Shown: in pieces, positions 8,471-17,497 of the stretch | Layout of the letters: each line of letters begins with the position of its first letter | Numbering within the stretch: position 1 is the first letter of the stretch | Origin: Wolfiporia cocos | Taxonomy: Eukaryota; Basidiomycota; Agaricomycetes; Polyporales; Phaeolaceae | Reading direction: 5' to 3' | DNA: 64,000 nt | NCBI GenBank assembly: GCA_029448655.1 | Contig: JACCLO010000010.1 | Coordinates: 186,001-250,000 of the forward strand | Made by a program: the position numbers and the translations under genes | The notes under the pieces: generated by a model | The model's database searches: none | Told to the model about the DNA's origin: nothing | Seen by the model: the letters and a program-made list of their open reading frames with translations, nothing else

Positions 8471-10377
8471 GCATTTTATTGCTAGTGTGAATTTCCAAAT
8501 ACAGTTTTTCTCCCCACAGAGAAGAGGTCGTATTGGAGTGAAATCGTAAGTGAGGTAGCTAGTCTCGTGACAATTCTTGCGGTTGGCGTGCGAGGTTGTC
8601 GATTTCAATTCGGGGGGGTAACCGGTTGGAGACCGGTGTGAATTCGGCGATGAATGCGGTGAATGCCGAATGAAGTGTGATGTCTGGAAGTCTTGACGAC
8701 CTCCGCTACACTTCAAGGGAATGCGTATCAATAGCATTTGTCCCTTGTTTTCCTTTCCTCTAACCCAGATTGCAAGATTCAATTAAGTAATCTTATTGCG
8801 ATCTGTTTGTACGTGGAAGGCCGGTGGAAACGGCGCTTTATCCAATTATTTATAGACGCTTGTCAGACGTCTCTTCCCAAACGGATGGTAATTTCCTTGT
8901 CAGGAGATTCCATTACCGAAAGGGGTGCCCCCGTTCAAAGGTTCTTATGACATGTGACCAAATGACCGATGCTCAAATAACCCGAATCCCCTTTTCAGGA
9001 GCGAAGACCGAAGTCAAACGGGCGCCGACGGATTATGTGAATCCTAATCGACTTGGTACTTTAGGCATTCCCATAGTAATGATAGTTATAAGCATATATT
9101 TACCAAGCGTACGCGATCCTACGTCTAAGGGAACAGGTACTAGTATCGTTCTTCGATTGACTAAGTGTACCCGTAAGACGTAAAGGTTGCCTTTTATGTA
9201 CATAGGCGACCTTAACCAGGCTAAATAACCTAGGAACCAGCAGGCGACGCAGGATTTCCAAAGGCTAATACAGATGCTATTGGACGGTTTCTAAGCTACT
9301 TTACAAAGTAAGTAAGCTACCATGGAGCCGCCACTAAAACTATATGTTATCTACTATTGGACTGGGATACCAGGGTACCTAGAAAGAGCAAGTCATCAGC
9401 GATCAACGCTGAGTGGTCATGTCTAACACAAGAAGAACGGGGGCATGGTTAGGGGCAACTCTTGAACGTTGCCGCGCGGAAGTAGCCCTGCAGGTGCCTT
9501 CGTGGATGCGCATGACCCAGTGCCAGAAGGCGGAGATATTCGCATGCATCTTGAAGCAGAGGCGCTCGCTCCTGGGGTAGGGTTGGAGGAATGGTACAGG
9601 AGAGGAATACACGACCCGCCTTTCTCAAGGGCGAGCCGGAAAGTGGATTGCAGTATTGCACCGCGATCCTTACCGCGCCTCAATGGCGAGGTTTGCCATG
9701 TTAGGCCCCCCTTGTGTCCATCAAAGGCAGCTCCTCTGTCGATCAAAGATCGCGCTTTAACGAGCGCTCCACGCATCTAAGATGGTGGGCTACGCCGCAG
9801 GCTTCCAGAGGGACCTTCAGATCCAGTTTCCCGGGGAGAGCACGCCGAGCCGCCCGGAGGACTGACGCTATTGGCTACCGCTCTGTGACCTAGGCCGGCG
9901 CAACCTTGCGAGCCGCGCCACCTCACCACTTTTAATCCAATGAAGGATCCAAAGCGGGCCCCTTACGCCTAGGGAACAGCTTGGAAGATTCCCTTGCCGC
10001 CATAATGGCGACCCTACTGGTAGAGATGGGTCCCTGAACAGGGATTGCCATGTCAGGGGGTTGGGCGCACACAGGCAGACCGTCCCCTTTTCCCAATAGG
10101 CGGGTCTCAACCGCAGGCAGCCACAATCCTTGTCAGGATGGGCCGCCTCTCCTTAACCCTGGAGTCCAGGTTTGCAGAGCCGCACCGCTGATTAGGCAGG
10201 CGCAGCCCCACTGGGTGGCAGGGGAATCAAACCCCCGCCGAGTATCCCCCTAGATCCCATACCATTTAGCATACATCCCTTGCCAGGAATGCAGAGGCTG
10301 AGCGGACGCGCATCTCAGACACCTGCAGGAGGAAAAACCCCAGGCGCAACCAGTTAAGGAGGCGCAGGGGGGTAGGA

Positions 10378-10388
10378 AGTTCTATTCT
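10378..10388 (-). promoter_or_regulatory. Self-priming primer-binding site of element C
   Basis: On the minus strand AGAATAGAACT follows the 5' LTR after two bases. The same 11 bases occur on the plus strand of that LTR at 10593-10603, so the RNA 5' region and this site are complementary. In the left LTR the matching site has one change (AAAATAGAACT). Confidence 0.78.
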
Positions 10389-10390
10389 TA

Positions 10391-11322
10391 TGACACAGAT
10401 CTATCCTGTGGGACTCACCTAGTCGCTATCCTGAGGTGCTAGGGCGACTAGACGAGGAAGATGGACCCAGTGCAGCAGTTGCTAGTGGAATAGTAGCGCA
10501 GCCGCAAACCAGACGAAGCTTGGGACTACCAATGGTAGTCCACTGGGAGTACCTATGGTACTCCACGGGTGGGCATTCGTGGTAACGACGATAGAATAGA
10601 ACTGAAGTATGGAGCGCTTGGCTCCTACTTAAATACATGTATGCGGAGAGGTCATGTGATACTGTATAGTACTACCTTTCCGGGTTATGCGGCTTTGCCA
10701 ATGGGCGAAGCTTATCTTATCTATGTGTTTATGATCCTATCTACAATGGCCATGTGGGCCGGTAATGGCCGCACCAATGGTAAGAGAGGAGGTTTATTAT
10801 TATCTTGGGTAAACGCGGGCACAGCCCGGGTATTGATGGCCGATAAGGCCGGACCAATAGCGATATTGCCTTGCTGCTAATATAGTGCTGTATGGTCGTG
10901 TTTGACATAATTATGCGAAGGCGTGCCGCGCCTGAAGTGTCATTATGATCAAGGATCTTATGACGTGTGGGAAGCCGGAGAGGCCGACCCAATAGAACAT
11001 TGCTTGGTGGCGATGTTTGGTGTTGTGGACATTATTATGCGAGCGTGCCGCGCTCGGCCTATCATTATGATCTAAGATCTTATGATTGTGGCTGGTCTTG
11101 CTCTAACGGGCGAGACCTATGACGTAGCTGTAGTGTTGCTATTGGACCGGAGGGTACCGTAGCATTATGTAAGCTGGTCATGTGGTTGATAAGCCCAGTA
11201 AAGAGCTTGTCGTATGGCAATGGGAGTTAACCCGTAGATAACTTGTAGTTAGACGTATCAATCCCGGATAAATTGCTATAATCATAGGAAAAATGCTGTA
11301 AGCCCCAGATAAATCTGTGACA
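10391..11322 (-). repeat. 5' LTR of element C
   Basis: A 932-bp near-identical copy of 5573-6504, followed by TSD TACGC. Minus-strand reading places the U3 start at 11322 and the RNA start near 10603. Confidence 0.92.
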
Positions 11323-11550
11323 TACGCTGTACAGATCAGAGCTTCCGGAATAATCTGTGACAAAGCGCTGGGTCATAATGGATGACTAGCATGTAACCAT
11401 GGTAAGTGTAGATGACTAGCGTGTATTATGAGTCATTGTAGCTTAGTAGCATGTATTGCGAGTTTCTGTAAGATAAGTCCTAGGTTAATGCGGATAACCT
11501 CTAGAAATGCCAGAATAATCCCTAAAAATAGCGGAAAAATCCTACAAAAT

Positions 11551-12155
11551 TGACACGGAAACCCACTGGTTACGTGACTACCCGCAAAGCAGGGAAACCC
11601 TCCCTATATCCCTCCTATCCCTATCCTCCAAGGAGAACAGGACGTCTCTTGTAGACGAACTGCCGTTGCCCTTCCCTTGTATTTCAGGGGCTGGTCGGGA
11701 CGCACCGAACCGCTGGCAGATGAGGAGGACTGGCCGCTCCTTAGGCACCCAGGCTAGCAGTCAAGGAGAGAGAGTGTGTGTCGACGCTAAGGCAGGCGCA
11801 CACCAGAGAGGAGATGGTTCCCAGGGGACTTGCCCCAAGGCCGAGAAGAATAGTTCTGAGGTGTAAGCCTCAGAGCGGCGTAGTATATATACATGAGGAT
11901 CAGTAACTACCGCCGCACAAGACCTGCCCTAATGGCGTGGTCTGTGCGCGCGCTGTGACCGTAACCCCTAACTACGTTACGCTGTTACTACTCCCAACGT
12001 CACGTGACCTGTAGAGATAAGATAGTGAAGGAATTATCTACCTACGCACGTGCGGTTCCACTAGAGCGGCTAAGTAATATATTGTAGCGAATATCTGTGG
12101 AATAAGGGTGAATAAGTCATTAGGGAACCCCTTTATTCCGGGATTTCTTGTGACA
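11551..12155 (-). repeat. Solo LTR s7 in s4
   Basis: Plus-strand view TGACACGGAA...CTTGTGACA, TSD AAAAT at 11546-11550 and 12156-12160. A minus-strand TATATATA near 11885 precedes a hairpin at 11856-11873 (CTGAGG/CCTCAG) whose loop in the sense direction is CTTACA, as in s1 and s11. Confidence 0.85.
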
Positions 12156-12555
12156 AAAATATCACTTTGTGACACTAAGTGCTCCAGGACTAGGGTATAT
12201 ATACATGCAGGTATAGGCCCCCTGACACTGGTAGGCCCTACAGAACCATACATTAGTAAGGGGACATGTGACTAATGAGTAAGCCCAGGCTATGACTGAA
12301 GGGATTAGTCAGCAAGTCATGCGTTGACTAGCCAGCTATGTGTAAGCAGTGGAAATGCCGTAGAACCTTGTAGAAGGTTGTGGAAGCCTATAGAATGTGC
12401 TAGAACATTCTATGGCTAGACCTGTCTAAAGACTAAGTACCGTGACTGATAGGTTAGGTTGTAATACGTGGATAAGGACTTATAGCAACCCTAAAGGCTA
12501 GAAAACTTGTAGAAAAGCGTAGAAAATGACTAAAAATACGGGAAAAACTGTGACA

Positions 12556-12576
12556 GGTTGAAGATTTTTCAGGAGG
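12556..12576 (+). pseudogene. Plavaka-like transposase fragment 2
   Basis: A 21-bp island between solo LTRs s3 and s8. Joined to fragments 1 and 3 it keeps one reading frame (VVEDFSGG-like), which supports both LTR boundaries. Confidence 0.5.
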
Positions 12577-12829
12577 TGACACAATCCAGTTGTGGGACTC
12601 ACCACCTATCCCATAGGCCAGAGGGAAGAAGGTAAGAACTAGAAAGAACACAGCAGAAGGGAAGTAGAGGCTTCTATGACATGCAGCATCCAGAAGAATA
12701 GAACTAAAGAATATTGTAAGTGATATTCCTACTTTATATACATGTGATGAGAACATAGTGTATAAGCGCACCCTGAACCAAGGGGTCAGTGCATGCCTAG
12801 GCACAGGGTGATGATGTCAGTAATGGCAG

Positions 12830-14021
12830 CATCCATGCATAACAATGGTGCGAGTATGGCACCATTTATCACAAATCTAACCCGGCATACCACTAATACC
12901 CTAAGAGATAGGCCCTAAGGCCATAGGGCAATCCTCAAGAGGTTGTTGCTAAGACAGTTGCACTCAAGAGGTAGCAGCACAGCAGCTAAGTCAGAGATGA
13001 GGGGATGGGGCCCCAACAATGAGAATAACGAGTCTGGGGTGTAAGCCCCAGACAACGCACACTATATACAAGGGCTACACTACTGACTAGCAGGCCCACC
13101 CTAAAGGCATGGCCTGTCACAGACTTACTGTCTGTGCGACCCCTGTGCTCAGGGGGATCCCTACATGCCTGCATAGGCGCAAGACAACGGCGCCGCCGTA
13201 CTCATAGGTCAACCACCTGGTGAACTCATAGGACCATCACACGATGCCCAGCCACCAGAGGCCCCCAGACGACGACGTCGCAGACTCACAGACTAGCAGT
13301 CAAGATAGAGGCCCCGGGCCAGTAAGTCACACAGCGTTAAGCAAGAGAGGAGCTTGCGCTCAATGACGAGAATCCTAAAGATGGGGCTGTAAGGCCGCCA
13401 TCTTGTCGTATATATACATGTGTGAGCGTAGTATCTACGAGTCCAGCCCTAAAGTAATGGCCTGTGTGCATTATCTACCGGGCACATGACAGGTAACGCT
13501 ACATGTGATAATGTGACCATAGTGTGACAGTACCTGAGGCGCGCGCTACCCTACAGCGCTAACCGATGCGGTCAGGTGGTCTATATACTCGAGCACTAAC
13601 GTGAGACAAGCATTAGTGTAGCGGAGCGGCGTACGCCTAGCGCCGCCCATACAGCTAACGTGAGTGGAGTCAGGTACCCCCCCAGGGTATAACCGTGACA
13701 TGGCCTGTACATACACACTAGTCCATGAGGTCATGTGAGTAGGTAACTATAGCACTGGTCCATGTGACCTAAGAGCGGGTGGGTCATGTGTGTATCTAGT
13801 GATCACGTGACTGTATGGATGTAAGGCCTTTGGTTTGAGCCTTGGAGAATGCATAAAACATGTCACAAAGGGTTGGTTAGCCCTTAGCGTAAAATTTGTG
13901 ACACCATTATACATGTGACTAGGTATTTAGTAAGAGACTGTGGGATGCCAGTAATGGCAGAACCAATAGTATCATAGGTATTAGTCAGGGGCATTGGGCT
14001 AGGCCCCAATGACATAGGTGA
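12830..14021 (-). repeat. Unresolved decayed LTR remnants inside s8
   Basis: At least two LTR cores are visible on the minus strand: a perfect 8-bp hairpin at 13032-13053 (GTCTGGGG/CCCCAGAC, sense loop CTTACA) beside an AT-rich TATA region near 13065, and a second hairpin and TATATATA near 13380-13425. Candidate ends (GTGTGACA near 13527, CCGTGACA near 13699, TTTGTGACA near 13908) could not be paired with starts or TSDs. No gene is seen. Confidence 0.5.
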
Positions 14022-14026
14022 TTGTG

Positions 14027-14680
14027 TGTCACAAGATTTCCCTGCATTTACTGCAATTTTCCTGGGATTAATAGCAATTATCTACGCAATACGTCCTATA
14101 ACCCGTCATAACCCGGCACCTAACGAATAGTTAGATTCATGCCGATTGATGGCCGCGTTATCTCCCATAACGACGGTATCTAATCACGGATCTGTTCCCG
14201 TGGATATCACAAGCTTAGCCGCTAGCCAATCGGACATCTCGTCCGTATCACATCAGCACCACAACGTCAGCGGACCACGCATAATGTCACGCGTCGGTTT
14301 ACTAAGACATAGCGCCCTTAACGCTACTGGGCGACGCATGACGCCGACAACCTATACCCCGGTTGATTGGCATATACCTATATCGCGTATTACTCAGTCC
14401 CATAACGACAGGGGTCCTGTAGTAGAATACGTACCGAAGTAGATTATGTAATAAGGCTGTTAGGGGTCTTATAATACATGTATATATACTGGTTCGCTAA
14501 GTCGTTAGAGACTTAGCTCTATTCATAAACAATTGCCTACGGGTTAACCACCCAACCGCCTAGCCTGCTGCTTACTCGCTTACTCCTAAGTTCTCGCCTA
14601 TCGACGACTACAGAAGACGCTTACGCTGTACAAATAGCCTCTAAGCCGAAGCATAGAGTGAGTAGTAGAGTCTTGTGTCA
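14027..14680 (+). repeat. 5' LTR of element D
   Basis: TGTCACAAGA...CTTGTGTCA. TATATATA at about 14480, a perfect 7-bp hairpin CTAAGTC/GACTTAG (about 14497-14516), then AGCTCTATTCAT (14515-14526). The LTR has a 98-codon open frame repeated in the 3' LTR; it has no domain and is probably incidental. Confidence 0.93.
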
Positions 14681-14681
14681 T

Positions 14682-14693
14682 ATGAATAGAGCT
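14682..14693 (+). promoter_or_regulatory. Self-priming primer-binding site of element D
   Basis: ATGAATAGAGCT, one base after the LTR, is the exact reverse complement of AGCTCTATTCAT at 14515-14526 in the LTR. The 12-base match is at the position predicted for the RNA 5' end, about 35 bp past the TATA box. Confidence 0.83.
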
Positions 14694-16069
14694 TCTTTGC
14701 CCTCGCCCCCTCTTAATTGAGCGGGGTCTGGGATTTCTCTTCTAGGGGTCTTCGTCAACGTCTGCGCCCCCCCGCTCGCTGACAAGCAGCGGGGGATATC
14801 CATTGTAAGTGGGATCTGGGGGATCTCGCCTTCGGGCAGCCTTCGGGCAACATACCCGGACCCAGGGTTAAGGGACGGGCTTGGCACCTGCAAAGGGCCT
14901 TGCCGAGAGTTGAGAACCGGTGATAACGGGGCACGTGCCACCCTGGATCGCCGGCGATCTTCTAGCCTATCCCCAGGCGTACAGGGGCGGCTCTATTGTA
15001 GAACCGGGGTGGGCCCGAGTGGCCCTGCCTAGAACCGATGCCGATACGGGTTCGAATCGATAGCGATTCACCCTTGGCGCCCTCTAAGTCCCTCAGGGCA
15101 TGGGTTTGGTTTTAACACTGGCAAGCCCCTCTTCTTGAGCTAGGCGTGGACGCATGCGGAGTGAAATACTCCAAACCTCGTATCACCTGCACGCTAGGGA
15201 AGCGTTGTCAGTTGTATCCCCCACCTGGTAGCGTAAGAGAGACGCCAGCCAGTCGTAGACACTAACTCCGGTCGAGAGCGGAGCGCTCATTGACGCCGGA
15301 GGATAAATCTAAGCGCATGACAAATAAGTTGACGTATACAAGAAGACCCCGATGATGAAGATGTACCCGCTTCATCCACGATGTAGTAGATAAGTTTACC
15401 TTAAAATATAATCGCATTAAGTCCTCTGCCATAAAAACCATCGAGACAAATCGGATAAAAACCCCAGTAAGGTATAACATAACCCGAAAAGGTTCTGATT
15501 AGTCGAAAAAAGTCCTGACAAGGCACCACGGTACACTACGAGCGTAGACATAGGGAATGGAACTTCCATAATATGTACTAAACGAATGTCGAACGGATAT
15601 TCACAACAAAAAATATTCCTTACATTTTCACACGTATGCGATCACATCAAATACACCCGCGATTGATCGAATGGATCAGTCACAATTATAAATTATAAAT
15701 TATAAACTATTCTTATGACGAAAAGGATCGAGAAAATCGAGTAGCGAACCTAGATAAAAAGGAAAAGGTTTCATAAAACACGAAACCTTAGTACTGAGGA
15801 TAACAAACTCATAATACACATATACGTACAAAATCACATAGGAAGAGTTTCTATCAAAAATTCCCATAAAGTACATGTCGAATTACCCTACGCTCATAAT
15901 AAGTCCTGAAAAGGCAAAAAGTCCTTGAAAAATAGGCAATGATGGTGGCATGACGCGATTGATAAGTCCCGACAGGGCACCCGTTAGTTCCGATAAGGAA
16001 CTGGTGTTTCTCCTAGCCGAATTATGGTTACGGAGGCTCAAGGCTAACAAATACCATTAGAAAAGAAAC
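14694..16069 (+). other. Structured leader of element D
   Basis: About 1.4 kb before gag without a coding frame. The first 600 bp are GC-rich and homologous to the leader of F (46466-47080): shared blocks include CCCCAGGCGTACAGGGG and GGCGCCCTCTAAGTCCCTC. A CCCCGC/GCGGGG hairpin (14766-14793) is kept in F with changed inner bases. The rest (15300-16069) is AT-rich with hairpins such as AAGGTTTC/GAAACCTT around loop ATAAAACAC (15765-15789) and CCTGACAAGG-type loops near 15512, 15905 and 15968. Likely roles (packaging, translation control) are inference. Confidence 0.6.
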
Positions 16070-17497
16070 ATGTCGACAAACGCAACCTACGAAATGACTA
16101 CCGTCATAATCGGTACCCCCAATCTCGCATCTACCCCCGAATCGCCAATTTCCGACACCGCACCTCCCTTATCTCCTTCGCTCGAATGGATCGAGGAAGA
16201 ACCAGGAGAGTTCTTGGTACGACGAAAGGAAGCGGCAGTAGACGGCAAGGGACCCGAAATCAAGGGAACCCCAGCCGAAGAGATGAAGGAAGCCGAAGCA
16301 CGTGTAGCTCGTTTGGAAGCTACAATACGCCGACTGGAGGATGAAATTACATCCCTCCAAAGGGAATCACTTCCCCCGAGTACACCGATATACGAATTCG
16401 ATTCACGTCGGATCGAACCCCGAACGTTCGAAGGCGACATCACCGCCCTGGAATGGATCGCCCATATGGAGTCGTACTTCGATTACACGAAAATTTACGA
16501 AAACAAAGATCGAATCTGGCTAGCGCTAGAACTACTGCGCAATAATGCCCTCCACCATATGGCTATAATCATGAGCCATGAACGGGAACCTATCCGGAGA
16601 ACATGGGACTACTTCGTCGCTTGCCTTTTATGGTTTAGCAGAGAAGAGACGAACCGAGAAATAGCCCGAATACAAATCAAGGGATACCTTAGCGACCCCG
16701 GCCGAGCAATGATGAAATACAATCTCGAAGAATGGATCGTTTCCATTCAAACTCTAGGCCGACTCGCCGATTTAGACACCAAAGATATGATATCCGTAAT
16801 CGAGGATGTCCTACCGGAGGGGATTAAAAAATATATTCCCCCCAACTCGAAGAACGAGTTCTGGACCGTCTATCTCGACAACGCAGTGTTATTATTACGA
16901 CACTTGGGTCCCGATACAAGGGAAGACTCGAAAAAGGAAACTGGTAGCCCAGGACCTGACAAGGTCTCGGGAAATACTACTGCGGCGAAGAATGCCGTAC
17001 ACTACCGAGAAAAAGCCGAAAGAAACCCGCGTATTGGCAATAGGCAGTCCGATTGTAGGCGCCACCCCGGCGCCCACATATGGAAAGACTGTCCTGAAAA
17101 TTGGGCTAATACAAAGGAAAAGGCGAAATTCACTCAAAGTGGCTCTGAACTAGTGTCGCTGGCAAGCACACTAAGTGGTACAATCGTGGGAACCAATCCG
17201 GGGAATTCGAAGGAGAAGACCAACCGGAGGAAGCCGAAGAAAACGGAGATCGAAGAAGATTCGAACCAGGTCGCCACCGACCAAACAGACGAACAATGTC
17301 AAGAAAGGGAGACGGTTACCCCTTTCAACTATATTTTCGCACACCCCATTGGAGACGAGCAAACCTCGGAAGAAATAAAACGGCTAACGCTATTTCAACC
17401 GAGATCACCAGCGAAGTCCAGTACAGAACTGGTGCGCCTATCGCCAGGCGACTCTATTGAAGAGGATTATCCCCTCTTCTACTTCAAAATCGAATAA
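16070..17497 (+). CDS. gag: Gag protein of element D
   Basis: A 475-residue intact frame. The N-terminal third contains a predicted coiled coil (about residues 65-100, Glu/Arg-rich). The middle (about 115-270) matches the retrotransposon Gag domain seen in A, F and G, with the spacing 'FEGDI..EWI..M..YF' followed by 'W..F' and a 'KGY..D' segment. A cysteine/histidine cluster (DCRRHPGAHIWKDC, near residue 328) parallels the zinc finger of element F Gag (DCRKHPGQHKWGDC). The C-terminal part is Lys/Glu-rich. Expected role: particle assembly and RNA binding. No overlapping pol follows; the stop is followed by noncoding sequence. The ATG at 16070 lies just after a long leader and is the first start in frame. 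Confidence 0.85.
   Translation: MSTNATYEMTTVIIGTPNLASTPESPISDTAPPLSPSLEWIEEEPGEFLVRRKEAAVDGKGPEIKGTPAEEMKEAEARVARLEATIRRLEDEITSLQRESLPPSTPIYEFDSRRIEPRTFEGDITALEWIAHMESYFDYTKIYENKDRIWLALELLRNNALHHMAIIMSHEREPIRRTWDYFVACLLWFSREETNREIARIQIKGYLSDPGRAMMKYNLEEWIVSIQTLGRLADLDTKDMISVIEDVLPEGIKKYIPPNSKNEFWTVYLDNAVLLLRHLGPDTREDSKKETGSPGPDKVSGNTTAAKNAVHYREKAERNPRIGNRQSDCRRHPGAHIWKDCPENWANTKEKAKFTQSGSELVSLASTLSGTIVGTNPGNSKEKTNRRKPKKTEIEEDSNQVATDQTDEQCQERETVTPFNYIFAHPIGDEQTSEEIKRLTLFQPRSPAKSSTELVRLSPGDSIEEDYPLFYFKIE

Larger units (their letters stand above)
6521..10377 (-). other. Noncoding internal domain of element C
   Basis: About 3.9 kb with frames no longer than about 119 codons, none conserved as protein in element E. 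The right third (about 9200-10377) is GC-rich and, read on the minus strand, resembles the structured leaders of D and F (for example the CCTAGGCG segment and CCTGACAAGG hairpins). The left two thirds (6521-9200) are AT-richer and hold repeated hairpin motifs listed separately, plus other stable pairings such as an AGGGG/CCCCT stem near 7420 and a CGCCT/AGGCG stem near 7340. Confidence 0.7.
5573..11322 (-). mobile_element. Element C: non-autonomous LTR retrotransposon with structured noncoding core
   Basis: LTRs of 932 bp at 5573-6504 and 10391-11322 with TSD TACGC at 5568-5572 and 11323-11327. I noticed one difference between the LTRs (A/G near 5776 and 10594), so it is young. Orientation is minus: the primer-binding site is next to the right LTR and the purine tract next to the left one. 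The 3,886-bp internal region has no gag or pol frame. It closely matches the interior of element E although the two elements' LTRs differ strongly around the RNA start and U5. Mobilisation must depend on proteins from relatives such as A, F or G. Confidence 0.92.
5116..11362 (-). repeat. Decayed solo LTR s6, split by element C
   Basis: The right end is clear (AATCTGTGACA at 11362); the left end is inferred at TGACCCCAGA. TSD is imperfect: ATGCG (5111-5115) against AAGCG (11363-11367). Minus-strand TATATA near 5340 and a 7-bp hairpin at 5309-5328 (ATGAGGT/ACCTCAT) mark an LTR. Net length is about 490 bp after removing element C. Confidence 0.6.
2417..12174 (-). repeat. Solo LTR s4, interrupted four times
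   Basis: Begins TGACACAGAT (plus-strand view) and ends CTTTGTGACA, with TSD CTAAG at 2412-2416 and 12175-12179. Nested inside are s5 (2705-3180), element B (3193-5045), s6 with element C (5116-11362) and s7 (11551-12155). Net length is about 557 bp. Minus-strand TATA is near 2565. Confidence 0.82.
2272..12555 (-). repeat. Solo LTR s3, holding s4 and everything nested in it
   Basis: On the plus strand it begins TGACACAAACCA and ends AAACTGTGACA, the reverse-oriented form of the superfamily termini. The TSD is imperfect: GGTCA (2267-2271) against GGTTG (12556-12560). Joining the flanks keeps the transposase frame open, which supports the boundaries. Net length after removing nested sequence is about 521 bp. 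The TATA box is at about 12195 on the minus strand. Confidence 0.7.

Noticed and set aside
6505..10390. Decayed gag-pol in element C
   Set aside because: No Gag, protease, RT or integrase motif can be read in any frame on either strand, and the similar interior of E also has none, so loss is ancient or the region never coded.
14146..14442. A 98-codon open frame repeated at 20450-20746
   Set aside because: It is inside the U3 of the D LTR and identical only because the LTRs are young. An upstream promoter is lacking.
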